Part shown: piece after piece, positions 1-9,372 of the stretch
How the letters are laid out: each line of letters begins with the position of its first letter
Numbering within the stretch: the stretch's first letter is position 1
Origin: Pseudomonas sp. GR 6-02
Lineage (GTDB): Bacteria > Pseudomonadota > Gammaproteobacteria > Pseudomonadales > Pseudomonadaceae
Assembly (NCBI RefSeq): GCF_001655615.1
Contig: NZ_CP011567.1
Coordinates: 4,411,001-4,475,000, forward strand
Direction: 5' to 3'
Length of the DNA stretch: 64,000 nucleotides
Program-made: the position numbers and the translations under genes
The notes under the pieces: model-generated
What the model was told of the DNA's origin: nothing
The model's database searches: none
What the model saw: only the letters and a program-made list of their open reading frames with translations

Positions 1-1565
1 TGATAACCACCGACATATTCGCGAACCTTGCCTTCACCTTCGAAGACCAGGGTGCTGGTGACCACGTTGTCGAGGAATGCCCGGTCGTGGCTGACCATCA
101 GCACAGTGCCGTTGAAGGTCAGCAAGACCTCTTCCAGCAGTTCTAGGGTTTCCACGTCGAGGTCGTTGGTCGGTTCGTCGAGCACCAGCAGGTTCGCCGG
201 TTTGCTGAACAGTTTGGCCAGCAGCAGACGCGCACGCTCACCACCGGACAACGCCTTGACCGGCGTGCGGGCACGCTGCGGGCTGAACAGGAAGTCGCCA
301 AGGTAGCTCAGCACGTGACGGCTCTGGCCATCGATATCGATGAAGTCGCGACCTTCAGCGACGTTGTCGATCACGGTCTTTTCCAGGTCCAACTGATGGC
401 GCAACTGGTCGAAATAGGCCACGTCGATGCGCGTCCCCTCTTCCACTGTGCCGCTGGTCGGTTGCAGACCGTTGAGCATCAGCTTCAACAGCGTGGTCTT
501 GCCGGTACCGTTGGCGCCGAGCAGACCGATGCGGTCGCCGCGCTGCAGGACCATCGAGAAATCCTTGATCAGGAACGGGCCGCCCGGGTGAGCGAAACTC
601 ACGTTCTCGAGCACCATCACCTGCTTGCCGGACTTGTCGGCGGTATCGAGCTGAATGTTGGCCTTGCCGGTACGCTCACGACGCTCGCTACGCTCGACGC
701 GCAGGGCTTTCAGTGCACGGACACGGCCTTCGTTACGGGTGCGACGCGCCTTGATGCCCTGGCGGATCCAGACTTCTTCCTGGGCCAGTTTTTTATCGAA
801 CAGCGCGTTGGCGGTTTCTTCAGCGGCCAGTGTGGCCTCTTTGTGCACGAGGAAGCTGGCGTAATCGCCGTTCCAGTCGATCAAGCCGCCGCGATCCAGT
901 TCCAGGATACGGGTTGCAAGGTTCTGCAGGAATGAACGGTCGTGCGTGATGAACAGTACGGCGCCCTGGAAATCCTTCAGCGCTTCTTCAAGCCAGGCGA
1001 TGGCACCGATGTCCAGGTGGTTGGTCGGTTCGTCGAGCAGCAGCAGGTCCGGTTCGGAAACCAGCGCCTGAGCCAACAGGACGCGACGACGCCAGCCGCC
1101 GGACAATTCGGCGAGGGTCTTGTCGGCAGGCAACTGCAGACGGCTCAAGGTGCTGTCGACCAGTTGCTGCAAGCGCCAGCCATCTCGGGCTTCGAGGTCG
1201 TGCTGGACGTGCATCAGCTTGTCCAGATCGGCGTCAGTGACGATGTTCTGGCTCAGATGGTGATATTCGGCAAGCAACGCACCAACGCCGTCGAGGCCTT
1301 CGGCGACCACGTCGAACACGGTCCGCTCGTCGGCTACCGGCAATTCTTGCGGCAATTCACCAATCTTGAGGCCGGGTGCGCGCCAAACGGAGCCATCGTC
1401 GGGCTTCTGGTCGCCCTTGACGAGCTTCATCATGCTGGACTTGCCAGTGCCGTTGCGGCCGATGATGCACACCCGCTCACCACGGGCGATCTGCCAGGAC
1501 ACCTTGTCCAACAACGGCATAGCGCCGAAAGCAAGGGACACATCGCTGAATTTGAGCAGGGTCAT
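1..1565 (-). CDS. uup: ABC-F family ATPase Uup (3' end cut by window)
   Basis: Soluble ABC-F protein with two fused nucleotide-binding domains and no membrane segments. Members act on ribosomes or on branched DNA intermediates; Uup is linked to precise excision of transposons and to ribosome function. About 521 codons are visible, starting MTLLKFSDVSLAFG at the ATG at 1565. The first domain has Walker A GRNGTGKSS, signature LSGGWRRR and Walker B LLLLDEPTNHLD. A charged linker of the ABC-F type follows, then a second domain with GANGTGKTT, LSGGERARLL and LVLDEPTNDLD, reaching the YVGGY region. The C-terminal coiled-coil tail expected of Uup lies outside the window, so Uup rather than another ABC-F paralogue is inferred from the N-terminus and from the neighbouring slt. 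It is divergent from slt. Confidence 0.85.
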   Translation of the reverse strand, partial: MTLLKFSDVSLAFGAMPLLDKVSWQIARGERVCIIGRNGTGKSSMMKLVKGDQKPDDGSVWRAPGLKIGELPQELPVADERTVFDVVAEGLDGVGALLAEYHHLSQNIVTDADLDKLMHVQHDLEARDGWRLQQLVDSTLSRLQLPADKTLAELSGGWRRRVLLAQALVSEPDLLLLDEPTNHLDIGAIAWLEEALKDFQGAVLFITHDRSFLQNLATRILELDRGGLIDWNGDYASFLVHKEATLAAEETANALFDKKLAQEEVWIRQGIKARRTRNEGRVRALKALRVERSERRERTGKANIQLDTADKSGKQVMVLENVSFAHPGGPFLIKDFSMVLQRGDRIGLLGANGTGKTTLLKLMLNGLQPTSGTVEEGTRIDVAYFDQLRHQLDLEKTVIDNVAEGRDFIDIDGQSRHVLSYLGDFLFSPQRARTPVKALSGGERARLLLAKLFSKPANLLVLDEPTNDLDVETLELLEEVLLTFNGTVLMVSHDRAFLDNVVTSTLVFEGEGKVREYVGGY

Positions 1566-1721
1566 GAGCTTCTCCAAAAACCGGGCGCGCATTCTACCTG
1601 ACTTGAGGCTACAGAAGGCCGGCAATTTCAATGTCGAAGCACTCTGCACAACAATTGTTGCGAACTTATGCTGGCATGTCGGCAAAGCTTTCACCCGCTG
1701 CTGGCAAAAGGCTAAGCTACA

Positions 1722-1727
1722 TATAAT
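1722..1727 (+). promoter_or_regulatory. Predicted -10 element of the slt promoter
   Basis: A perfect TATAAT stands 51 bases before the chosen slt start. The best -35 candidate is CTGGCA at 1701-1706 with a short 15-base spacer, so the -35 match is weak. Confidence 0.5.
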
Positions 1728-1778
1728 TAGGTGCCGGTCTTACCAGCACTTGTCATGATTTTTCTGCCCGGATGTCTC

Positions 1779-3707
1779 ATGCGCAGTCGCCTTTTCAGTC
1801 TTTTTTCATGTTTGCTTCTTACAGCCGCTGCCGTTCAATCCGCCCAGGCGGTAGACCTGTCTACCCAACGCCAGTATTACGACGAAGCCAAGCGTGCCTT
1901 GGCCAAGGGCGATTCCGGCCCTTATTTCCGTTATAGCCAGGCGCTCAGCGATTATCCGCTGACCCCCTACCTGGCTTATGACGAACTGACCGCGCGGCTG
2001 AAAACCGCAAACAATGCCGAAATCGAGAACTTCCTCGCCGAACACGGCGACCTGCCACAAGCCAACTGGATGAAATTGCGCTGGTTGCGCTGGCTGGCCG
2101 AACGCGGCGATTGGGAAACGTTCGTCAAATATTATGACCCCAAGCTCAATTTCACCGAACTGGACTGCCTGAACGCGCAGTATCAGATCAGCCATAACCG
2201 TAAGACCGAAGGTTACGCCAACGCCGACAAACTCTGGCTGAGCGGCAAAACCCGGCCCGAGGCATGCGATGCAGTGTTCGGCATGTGGGCCGCCGATGGT
2301 CAACTGACTGAACAGAAACGCTGGGAACGCACCAAGCTCGCCGCCCAGGCCGGCAACTACCCGCTGGCCAACAGCCTGATCAATGGCCTGACGACCCTCG
2401 CCCCGCGCGGTCGCCTGCTGGTGGATGTGGCGCAGAAACCCGAACTGCTGAATCAGCCGTCGCGCTTTACCCCGGCCGATGAGCCGATGTCCGACATCGT
2501 CAGCCTTGGCCTGCGCCGCCTGGCCCGTCAGGATCCGGACAGGGCCATGGCCCTGCTCGACGGCTACGCCAGCAGCATGCACTTCTCCCGGGACGAAAAA
2601 GTCGCGATCGCCCGGGAAATCGGGCTGACCCTCGCTCGACGATTCGACAGTCGCGCGCTGGACGTGATGACCAAATACGACCCGGAGCTGCGGGACAACA
2701 CCGTTTCGGAATGGCGCTTGCGCCTGCTGTTGCGTCTGGCCCGTTGGGACGACGCCTATCAGTTGACCCGCCGCCTGCCTCAGGACCTGGCCACCACCAA
2801 CCGCTGGCGTTATTGGCAGGCTCGCACCCTGGAGTTGGCGCAGCCACAGAATCCGCAAGCGCAAACGCTTTACAAGGGCCTGGCTCGCGAACGCGACTTC
2901 TACGGCTTCCTGGCGGCCGATCGCTCGCAGTCTCCCTATTCGCTGATCAACAAACCGCTGATGCTCAGCCAGGCGCTGATCAACAAGGTACGCAATACCC
3001 CCGGTGTGCGCCGCGCGCTGGAGTTCCATGCACGCGGGCAGATCGTCGACGGCCGACGCGAGTGGTACCACGTCAGCCGGCACTTCAGCCGTGATGAAAT
3101 GGTTGCCCAGGCGAAACTGGCTTACGACCTGAAGTGGTATTTCCCGGCGATCCGCACCATCAGTCAGGCGCAGTACTGGGACGACCTGGACATCCGCTTC
3201 CCGATGGCTCACCGCGATACCCTGGTGCGTGAAGCCAAGGTCCGTGGCCTGCACTCGAGCTGGGTGTTCGCGATCACTCGTCAGGAAAGCGCCTTCATGG
3301 ACGACGCCCGTTCCGGCGTTGGCGCCAGCGGCCTGATGCAACTGATGCCCGGCACCGCCAAGGAAACCGCGCGCAAGTTCAGCATTCCCCTGGCCTCGCC
3401 GCAGCAAGTGCTCGATCCGGACAAGAATATCCAGCTCGGCGCCGCTTATCTGAGCCAGGTCCATAGCCAGTTCAACGGCAACCGCGTGCTCGCCTCCGCT
3501 GCCTACAACGCCGGCCCCGGCCGCGTGCGTCAATGGTTGCGCGGCGCCGACCACCTGAGCTTCGATGTGTGGGTGGAAAGCATCCCGTTCGACGAAACCC
3601 GCCAGTACGTGCAGAACGTGCTGTCGTATTCGGTGATCTACGGCCAGAAGCTCAATTCACCGCAGCCGCTGGTGGATTGGCATGAACGTTACTTTGACGA
3701 TCAATGA
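1779..3707 (+). CDS. slt: Soluble lytic murein transglycosylase (Slt70 family)
   Basis: Periplasmic exo-lytic transglycosylase that cleaves the MurNAc-GlcNAc bond of peptidoglycan and releases 1,6-anhydro-muropeptides for wall turnover. The product is 642 aa, the usual size for Slt70. The start at 1779 was chosen over an in-frame codon at 1731 because it opens directly with a signal peptide (MRSRLFSLFSCLLLTAAA, then AQA before the mature protein). The alpha-helical superhelical U/L domains fill residues 30-450. The C-terminal goose-lysozyme-like catalytic domain carries TRQESAF with the catalytic Glu near 503, followed by GASGLMQLMPGTA and AAYNAGPGR. It is a single gene with its own promoter and terminator, divergent from uup. 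Confidence 0.93.
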   Translation: MRSRLFSLFSCLLLTAAAVQSAQAVDLSTQRQYYDEAKRALAKGDSGPYFRYSQALSDYPLTPYLAYDELTARLKTANNAEIENFLAEHGDLPQANWMKLRWLRWLAERGDWETFVKYYDPKLNFTELDCLNAQYQISHNRKTEGYANADKLWLSGKTRPEACDAVFGMWAADGQLTEQKRWERTKLAAQAGNYPLANSLINGLTTLAPRGRLLVDVAQKPELLNQPSRFTPADEPMSDIVSLGLRRLARQDPDRAMALLDGYASSMHFSRDEKVAIAREIGLTLARRFDSRALDVMTKYDPELRDNTVSEWRLRLLLRLARWDDAYQLTRRLPQDLATTNRWRYWQARTLELAQPQNPQAQTLYKGLARERDFYGFLAADRSQSPYSLINKPLMLSQALINKVRNTPGVRRALEFHARGQIVDGRREWYHVSRHFSRDEMVAQAKLAYDLKWYFPAIRTISQAQYWDDLDIRFPMAHRDTLVREAKVRGLHSSWVFAITRQESAFMDDARSGVGASGLMQLMPGTAKETARKFSIPLASPQQVLDPDKNIQLGAAYLSQVHSQFNGNRVLASAAYNAGPGRVRQWLRGADHLSFDVWVESIPFDETRQYVQNVLSYSVIYGQKLNSPQPLVDWHERYFDDQ

Positions 3708-3733
3708 GCCTGCTTTGAAACGCTGACAAAAAT

Positions 3734-3762
3734 GCCCGCATCGATTGATGCGGGCTTTTTTT
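3734..3762 (+). terminator. Rho-independent terminator of slt
   Basis: GCCCGCATC and GATGCGGGC pair around a GATT loop and are followed by a run of seven T residues, 27 bases after the slt stop. Confidence 0.85.
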
Positions 3763-3786
3763 ATGGTGCTCGACTTGGTCGGTTAC

Positions 3787-5571
3787 TTATTCGGTTACTT
3801 GGTCAGTTGGGGCATGGAGCCCATCACTAAACTGCAACGCAGCCAATCGCGCATACAACGCATTGCTCGCAATCAACTCCTGATGCGTCCCCACCGCCAC
3901 CAGTTTCCCTTGGTCCATCACCGCGATTCGGTCAGCGTTTTTCACTGTCGCCAGTCGATGGGCGATGACCAGCGTGGTGCGGTTTTTCATCAGGCTGGGC
4001 AGGGCTTGCTGGATCAGGTGCTCGCTCTGGGCGTCGAGGGCGCTGGTGGCTTCGTCCAGCAGCAGGATCGGCGCGTCCACCAGCAGCGCCCGGGCGATAG
4101 CCAGGCGTTGGCGTTGACCGCCGGACAAACCGAGACCCGCGTCGCCGAGGTGGGTCTGGTAGCCGTTGGGCATTTGCTCGATGAAGTCGTGGGCGTAGGC
4201 AATTTTGGCGGCTTCCTGGACCTGGGCCAAAGTCGCCGTCGGGTGGCCGTAGCGAATGTTCTCTTCGATGCTGCCGAAGAACAGCGCCGGGGTTTGCGAG
4301 ACGAGGGCGAAGCAGCGACGCAGGTCCAGAGGGTCGAGTTGGGTCAGCGGCACACCGTCCAGCAGGATGCGTCCTTCAGCGGGGTCGTAAAAGCGCAACA
4401 GCAGGTCATACACCGTCGATTTGCCGGCACCTGACGGCCCGACCAGAGCGAGGGTTTCGCCGGCATTGATCGTCAGACTCAAACCATCGACGGCATAGCT
4501 CTCAGGACGCGACGGGTAGGAAAAGCGCAGATCTTGCAGCACCAGATCGCCCTTCACCCGTTCAGGCAGGGTCACCAGCCCATGGGTCGGTGGCTGGATG
4601 ATGTTTTCCGAACGCAACAGCTCGGCAATCCGCTCCGCCGCCCCTGCTGCTCGCTGCAGTTCGCCGATCACTTCACTCAATGTGCCAAAGGCGCCACCGA
4701 CGATCAGGCTGTAAAAGACGAACGCTGCCAACTCACCCGCGGAAATCCGCCCGGCGATGACGTCCATTCCGCCGACCCAGAGCATCACCCCGACCGCGCC
4801 CAACACCAGCAGGATCACCAGGGTGATCAACCAGGCTCGCTGGAAAATGCGTTTGCGGGCGGTATTGAAAGCCTCTTCCACGGTCGCGGCAAAACGCTGT
4901 TCGTCCTGCACCTGATGGTTGTAGGCCTGCACGGTTTTGATCTGACTCAGGGTTTCGGACACATAACTGCCGATATCGGCAACCCGATCCTGGCTCTGGC
5001 GCGACAGGGTGCGTACCCGGCGGCCAAAAATCAGGATCGGCGCGACCACCAACGGCAATGCGACCACTACGATGCTGGTCAGCTTGGGGTTGGTGATAAA
5101 CAACAAGACAATCCCGCCGATCACCATCAGCCCGTTGCGCAGGAACAGCGATAGCGAAGAGCCGATCACCGATTGCAGCAGCGTGGTGTCGGCAGTCAGT
5201 CGTGACTGGATCTCGGAGCTGCGGTTGTCTTCATAAAAACCCGGATGCAGATAGACCAGGTGGTTGAACACCCGACGGCGAATGTCCGCGACAACGCGCT
5301 CGCCAATCCACGACACCAGGTAAAAGCGCACAAAGGTGCCAATCGCCAGACCGATCACCAGCAACATGAACAGGCCGATGGATTGATTGAGCAAATGCGT
5401 CGACTGGGTCATGAAACCCTGATCCACCAACAGGCGAATCCCCTGCCCCATGGACAAGGTGATGCCGGCAGTGACAATCAACGCCAGCAAGGCGCCGAAG
5501 GCCGGCCAGCGATAAGGCGTGATGAAACGGCTGGCCAGGCGAATGGCGCGGCGGTGACGGGCAGAAAGCAT
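3787..5571 (-). CDS. ABC exporter, fused permease-ATPase (MsbA-related half transporter)
   Basis: Type IV ABC exporter half-transporter of about 594 aa that should work as a homodimer in the inner membrane. Six transmembrane helices occupy residues 15-300, including the stretch around RLLVDQGFMTQ and the EDNRSSEIQSRLTADT coupling region. The ATPase domain follows, with Walker A VGPSGAGKST near residue 380, signature LSGGQRQRLAIARA and Walker B ILLLDEATSALD. The sequence resembles the MsbA-related branch (TIGR02204) more than MsbA itself, and the substrate cannot be told. Two in-frame ATGs (5580 and 5571) are possible; I chose the second, which gives MLSARHRR, the usual beginning. It is monocistronic, convergent with slt. 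Confidence 0.85.
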   Translation of the reverse strand: MLSARHRRAIRLASRFITPYRWPAFGALLALIVTAGITLSMGQGIRLLVDQGFMTQSTHLLNQSIGLFMLLVIGLAIGTFVRFYLVSWIGERVVADIRRRVFNHLVYLHPGFYEDNRSSEIQSRLTADTTLLQSVIGSSLSLFLRNGLMVIGGIVLLFITNPKLTSIVVVALPLVVAPILIFGRRVRTLSRQSQDRVADIGSYVSETLSQIKTVQAYNHQVQDEQRFAATVEEAFNTARKRIFQRAWLITLVILLVLGAVGVMLWVGGMDVIAGRISAGELAAFVFYSLIVGGAFGTLSEVIGELQRAAGAAERIAELLRSENIIQPPTHGLVTLPERVKGDLVLQDLRFSYPSRPESYAVDGLSLTINAGETLALVGPSGAGKSTVYDLLLRFYDPAEGRILLDGVPLTQLDPLDLRRCFALVSQTPALFFGSIEENIRYGHPTATLAQVQEAAKIAYAHDFIEQMPNGYQTHLGDAGLGLSGGQRQRLAIARALLVDAPILLLDEATSALDAQSEHLIQQALPSLMKNRTTLVIAHRLATVKNADRIAVMDQGKLVAVGTHQELIASNALYARLAALQFSDGLHAPTDQVTE

Positions 5572-5838
5572 GAAGATCATCCGAAGGCGTAACCCATGGT
5601 TTTGACCCGATCAAGCCTACACTGCTCAATCGGATTGAACGCTGTAAATCACAATGAGTCGGGTTAATTATGACCGCCTAGACTAGTGGCTAGAGAATAT
5701 TGGTCTAAAGTCCGGGTGGAAACATCAGGGTATTTCTGATGGACTGAAGAGGCCGACCTGAAAGATCGCAGGGAATTGTCACAGCCCGGTCACCTGGCGG
5801 TTTTACAGTAAGCGCACAACCTGATGAGGAGACAGGCC

Positions 5839-6018
5839 ATGTCCTTGCAAAACAGCAGCGATGACAAGATTCAAGTGATCCGCACACAGCCAGACCAGTC
5901 TCTGGGTTGCTCGATTATCGATGAGGATGGGCGTGAAGTACCGATCACTGAAAGCATGATCCAGGACGCTTGTCGCGAACTGGAAAAGCGATTGGTCAAG
6001 CCTGCCGAACAAAAGTGA
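5839..6018 (+). CDS. PA1571-type small conserved protein
   Basis: A 59-aa cytosolic protein of unknown function beginning MSLQNSSDDKIQ. It matches my memory of the small pseudomonad family typified by P. aeruginosa PA1571 (IRTQPDQSLGCSIIDEDG, REVPITESMIQDAC). The start at 5839 is preceded by AGGAG at 5827-5831 with seven-base spacing. An earlier in-frame ATG at 5824 overlaps that ribosome-binding site and is unlikely. There is no signal peptide or membrane segment. It stands alone, divergent from the ABC exporter, and is followed at once by a strong terminator. The 250 bases upstream contain no other gene. Confidence 0.75.
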   Translation: MSLQNSSDDKIQVIRTQPDQSLGCSIIDEDGREVPITESMIQDACRELEKRLVKPAEQK

Positions 6019-6037
6019 TATAGCCACCGTCTTCTTG

Positions 6038-6063
6038 ACCCGGCCCTGTTGGCCGGGTTTTTT
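6038..6063 (+). terminator. Rho-independent terminator of the PA1571-type gene
   Basis: ACCCGGCC and GGCCGGGT form an 8-bp stem around CTGTT, followed by six T residues, 20 bases after the stop codon. Confidence 0.88.
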
Positions 6064-6108
6064 ATGGGTGCCTGTTTTGTGTGGCTTTGTAGGAATCCGG
6101 TCAGTTTG

Positions 6109-7251
6109 CTAGGCCGAGGTTGCGCCTAAGGCCGCCACGATCTGCTGCAACGCCGGCGAATGCCCTTCAATTCGCACTTTCAACCCATCGATCTCACGCC
6201 GCAGCGGGTAATGCTTGCGCAGCGCATCGAACGCCGCACGCTGTTCACTCACATTGCCTACGAGGCTGCGACGGAAATCCGCGTCATCACGGCGCGGGTC
6301 GTACACGCCACGGCACAACATCGCCAGCGCCCAGGCCGGATCGGTATCAGCATTCAACGTAACAGCCGACAGCCATGGCGCTGGCAGCAAATCGTTCAGG
6401 CTGACCTGTTCCGGTTGCCCAAGAAATTTGCAAAACGCCTGATAGATCTGCGCCGTCCCGCGCTGTTTGCCGTCGAGGCTGTAGCCGGCAATGTGCGGCG
6501 TCGCGATGACACACAACTCCGCCAGCGCTACATCGACTTCAGGCTCAGCCTCCCAGACATCCAGCACCGCTTGCAGATCTTCACGTTGCAACAGCACCTG
6601 ACGCAGGGCGGCGTTGTCGATCACCGGGCCACGACTTGCGTTGATCAGCCAGGTGCCGGGTTTGAGTTGGTTCAAACGGTTTTTATCGAACAGATGCCAG
6701 GTTGCCTGAGGGCCTTGCTTGTCCAGCGGCGTATGCAGGCTGATGACATCGCATTGCTCGATGATCTGCTCGAGACTGACGTAATCGCCCCCTTCAGCGG
6801 CTTGCCGTGGCGGATCGCAAACCAGCACATTCCAGCCCAGGCCTTGCAGAACCTTGACCAGCCGCCCGCCCACCTCGCCGGCGCCGACCACGCCGTAAGT
6901 GCGCTGAGCCAGGTCGACCCCTTCGATTTCGGCCAGGGTCAGCAGACTCCCCAGCACGTAATCGACCACACCCCGGGCATTGCAGCCTGGCGCACTGGAC
7001 CAGGTGATGCCGGCCTGCTGAAAGTAGTCCAGGTCCAAATGATCGGTGCCGATGGTGCACGTGCCGACAAAGCGCACGTTGCTGCCTTCGAGCAATGCAC
7101 GGTTGACGTTGGTCACTGAGCGCACCAGCAGTACATCGGCCTGCTCGACGGTGGCGCGGTCGATGGAACGTCCCGGCACTCGGCGGATTTCACCGAAACC
7201 TTCGAAGAAGGCATCGAGCAACGGGATATTTTCGTCGGCAACAATCAACAT
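6109..7251 (-). CDS. pdxB: Erythronate-4-phosphate dehydrogenase
   Basis: Second enzyme of DXP-dependent pyridoxal 5'-phosphate synthesis; it oxidises 4-phospho-erythronate with tightly bound NAD. The 380-aa length and the start [16 protein letters not shown] match PdxB. Features of the D-2-hydroxyacid dehydrogenase fold are visible: the nucleotide-binding [13 protein letters not shown] near 120, [12 protein letters not shown] near 205, and the catalytic His in [13 protein letters not shown] near 255. The C-terminal 80 residues ([20 protein letters not shown]) correspond to the PdxB-specific dimerisation domain, which separates it from SerA and other relatives. It is divergent from the MATE gene, with a REP pair in between. 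Confidence 0.95.
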   Translation of the reverse strand: MLIVADENIPLLDAFFEGFGEIRRVPGRSIDRATVEQADVLLVRSVTNVNRALLEGSNVRFVGTCTIGTDHLDLDYFQQAGITWSSAPGCNARGVVDYVLGSLLTLAEIEGVDLAQRTYGVVGAGEVGGRLVKVLQGLGWNVLVCDPPRQAAEGGDYVSLEQIIEQCDVISLHTPLDKQGPQATWHLFDKNRLNQLKPGTWLINASRGPVIDNAALRQVLLQREDLQAVLDVWEAEPEVDVALAELCVIATPHIAGYSLDGKQRGTAQIYQAFCKFLGQPEQVSLNDLLPAPWLSAVTLNADTDPAWALAMLCRGVYDPRRDDADFRRSLVGNVSEQRAAFDALRKHYPLRREIDGLKVRIEGHSPALQQIVAALGATSA

Positions 7252-7331
7252 GGCAGGCTCCTTTGGCGGACCGGCAGTTTAGGCGCAGATGGAGGTGATG
7301 GGCCAGCAGGTATTAAGCACCTTAGTCGCCC

Positions 7332-7470
7332 CCCTGTGGCGAGGGAGCTTGCTCCCGTCCGACTGCAAAGCAGTCGCAAAGACTGATGCCGCGGTGTGTC
7401 TGAAGGAGCTGGACAGCTGCTTTTGGGGCTGCTGCGCAGCCCAGCGGGAGCAAGCTCCCTCGCCACAGGG
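7332..7470 (+). repeat. REP doublet (family A), copy 1
   Basis: The left arm CCCTGTGGCGAGGGAGCTTG and the right arm, its near-complement ending CTCCCTCGCCACAGGG, face each other across about 85 bases of variable sequence. This is the inverted REP pair (REPIN) of the P. fluorescens group. It fills most of the 335-base gap between pdxB and the MATE gene. The rest of the gap holds only the two promoter regions. Confidence 0.85.
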
Positions 7471-7586
7471 AGTGGGGGATGCCTGTAAAACCGATTACAA
7501 ATCCGCAACACAGGATTTTTCCTGACCATTGCGTCAAGGCGTAGAATGCGCCGCCTCGCGCATCAAAATCCTTTGGACGTTTCGCC

Positions 7587-8996
7587 TTGAATTCCGTGAC
7601 TGACCCCACCGCCGCTATTTCCCTCAACCGCCCGGCCCGGGTTCGCCTGGAGCTGAAAAACCTGCTCGGCCTGGCGTTGCCGATCATGATCGCGCAACTG
7701 GCGACCACCGCCATGGGCTTCGTCGATGCGGTGATGGCGGGACGGGTCGGGCCTCGCGATCTTGCGGCCGTCGCGCTGGGCAACTCGATCTGGGTGCCGG
7801 TGTTTCTGTTGATGACCGGTACGCTGCTGGCCACCACCCCGAAAGTCGCTCAGCGCTTCGGTGCCGGCACTCACAGCGAGATTGGCCCGATCGTGCGTCA
7901 GGCCTTGTGGTTGGCGCTGGTGGTGGGTTTGATGGCGACCGGCCTACTGTTCAGCGCCGAACCGATCCTGCATTTCATGAAGGTCGATCCCGAGCTGATC
8001 GGCCCGTGCATGCAGTACCTGCACGGCATCGCCAGCGGCCTGCCCGCCGTCGCGTTCTATCACGTATTGCGCTGTTTCAGTGATGGCCTGGGTCGCACGC
8101 GTCCGGCCATGGTCCTTGGTTTGTGCGGGCTCGCGCTGAATATTCCGCTCAATTACATTTTCATCTATGGCCACTTTGGTGTGCCGGCGATGGGCGGTGT
8201 CGGCTGCGGCTGGGCCACGGCAATCGTGATGTGGGTGATGGCGCTGGGGATGGCCGGCTGGGAACGGTGGGCGCCGGCCTATCAGTCGAGCCAGTTGTTC
8301 AGCCGATTCGACTGGCCCCAGTGGGCGGTGATCAAACGCTTGCTGGGCATCGGCCTGCCGATCGGCATCGCCGTTTTCGCCGAGTCGAGCATCTTTGCGG
8401 TGATCGCCCTGCTGATCGGCAGCCTCGGCGCCACTGTGGTCGCCGGGCACCAGATCGCCCTGAATTTCAGCTCACTGGTGTTCATGATCCCCTACTCCCT
8501 GGGCATGGCCGTGACCGTGCGGGTCGGCCAGGCACTGGGCCGCGAAGAACCACGCGAAGCACGCTTCGCCGCCGGAGTCGGCATGGGCACGGCACTGGCT
8601 TATGCGTGTATTTCCGCAAGCATGATGCTGTTGCTGCGTGAACCCATCGCCGCGATCTACACCGCCGACCCGACGGTGATTCACGTGGCCGCGATGCTGA
8701 TTGTGTACTCGGCGCTGTTCCAGTTTTCCGATGCGATCCAGGTGACGGCGGCCGGTGCACTGCGCGGCTATCAAGACACGCGAGTGACGATGATCCTGAC
8801 GCTGTTCGCTTATTGGGGCATCGGTTTGCCGGTGGGTTACGCCTTGGGCCTGACCGATTGGTTCGGCGCGCCGAGCGGCCCGAGCGGGCTGTGGCAGGGT
8901 TTGATCGTCGGTTTGAGTTGCGCGGCGCTGATGCTGTCGATCCGCCTGGCGCGCAGCGCACGCAAGCGGATCCGCATCAGCCGTTCGGCCGGTTAA
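7587..8996 (+). CDS. MATE family multidrug efflux pump (NorM/PmpM type)
   Basis: Inner-membrane cation-coupled antiporter of 469 aa with 12 hydrophobic segments spread over residues 25-455. MIAQLATTAMGFVDAVMAGR in TM1 is diagnostic of the NorM branch, and the protein resembles P. aeruginosa PmpM. Relatives export fluoroquinolones, ethidium and benzalkonium; the substrate range here is inferred. The start is a TTG at 7587 giving MNSVTDP, chosen because PmpM also begins MNS. An in-frame GTG at 7596 is the alternative. It is monocistronic, followed by a bidirectional terminator shared with tusA. Confidence 0.87.
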   Translation: MNSVTDPTAAISLNRPARVRLELKNLLGLALPIMIAQLATTAMGFVDAVMAGRVGPRDLAAVALGNSIWVPVFLLMTGTLLATTPKVAQRFGAGTHSEIGPIVRQALWLALVVGLMATGLLFSAEPILHFMKVDPELIGPCMQYLHGIASGLPAVAFYHVLRCFSDGLGRTRPAMVLGLCGLALNIPLNYIFIYGHFGVPAMGGVGCGWATAIVMWVMALGMAGWERWAPAYQSSQLFSRFDWPQWAVIKRLLGIGLPIGIAVFAESSIFAVIALLIGSLGATVVAGHQIALNFSSLVFMIPYSLGMAVTVRVGQALGREEPREARFAAGVGMGTALAYACISASMMLLLREPIAAIYTADPTVIHVAAMLIVYSALFQFSDAIQVTAAGALRGYQDTRVTMILTLFAYWGIGLPVGYALGLTDWFGAPSGPSGLWQGLIVGLSCAALMLSIRLARSARKRIRISRSAG

Positions 8997-9006
8997 GCGA
9001 GCGCAA

Positions 9007-9036
9007 AAAAAGGGCCTGCACATGCAGGCCTTTTTT
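9007..9036. terminator. Bidirectional terminator between the MATE gene and tusA
   Basis: GGCCTGCA and TGCAGGCC form an 8-bp stem around CA. It has an A run on the left and a T run on the right, so it can end transcription from both sides. Confidence 0.85.
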
Positions 9037-9043
9037 GTGCCCG

Positions 9044-9295
9044 TTAAGCGAGCTTCTTGCGGATCCAGTACAGGTAGGTGCCTGCCTCTTCATGCTGCGC
9101 GACGAGTTCGTGGTCGAGGAACACGCAGAACTTGGGAATATCGCGACGGGTCGACGGGTCAGTGGCGATCACCTTCAGCAGGCCGCCAGGCACCAGGTCA
9201 CGGATGTGCTGGTGCAGCATCATCACCGGTTCCGGGCAATTGAGGCCGGTGGCATCGAGGGTGCCGTCAACCGGCGTATCGATCATTTCACTCAT
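9044..9295 (-). CDS. tusA: Sulfur carrier protein TusA
   Basis: Small cytosolic persulfide carrier (83 aa) of the SirA/YeeD/TusA family. In the best-known pathway it accepts sulfur from the cysteine desulfurase IscS and passes it towards tRNA 2-thiouridine synthesis. The catalytic cysteine is Cys20 in the [10 protein letters not shown] motif, and the family landmarks [14 protein letters not shown] and the C-terminal beta strand YLYWIRKKL are present. Length is normal for TusA. It lies between the MATE gene (convergent) and rlmM (same strand, upstream), matching the tusA-rlmM-acnA neighbourhood of other pseudomonads. Confidence 0.92.
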   Translation of the reverse strand: MSEMIDTPVDGTLDATGLNCPEPVMMLHQHIRDLVPGGLLKVIATDPSTRRDIPKFCVFLDHELVAQHEEAGTYLYWIRKKLA

Positions 9296-9372
9296 GGTTT
9301 ACTCCTGAAACTTGCCGGCATTGTCGCGCATTGCCGGGTGTTCGGTCACCTATGGGAGCGGGACCGTATGAA

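Noticed and set aside
1806..3554. 582-codon open frame antisense to slt
   Set aside because: It is an open shadow produced by high-GC codon bias; slt has a signal peptide and catalytic motifs.
7332..7470. Transposon end or insertion sequence
   Set aside because: The arms are the common REP doublet seen five times here; there is no transposase and no target duplication.
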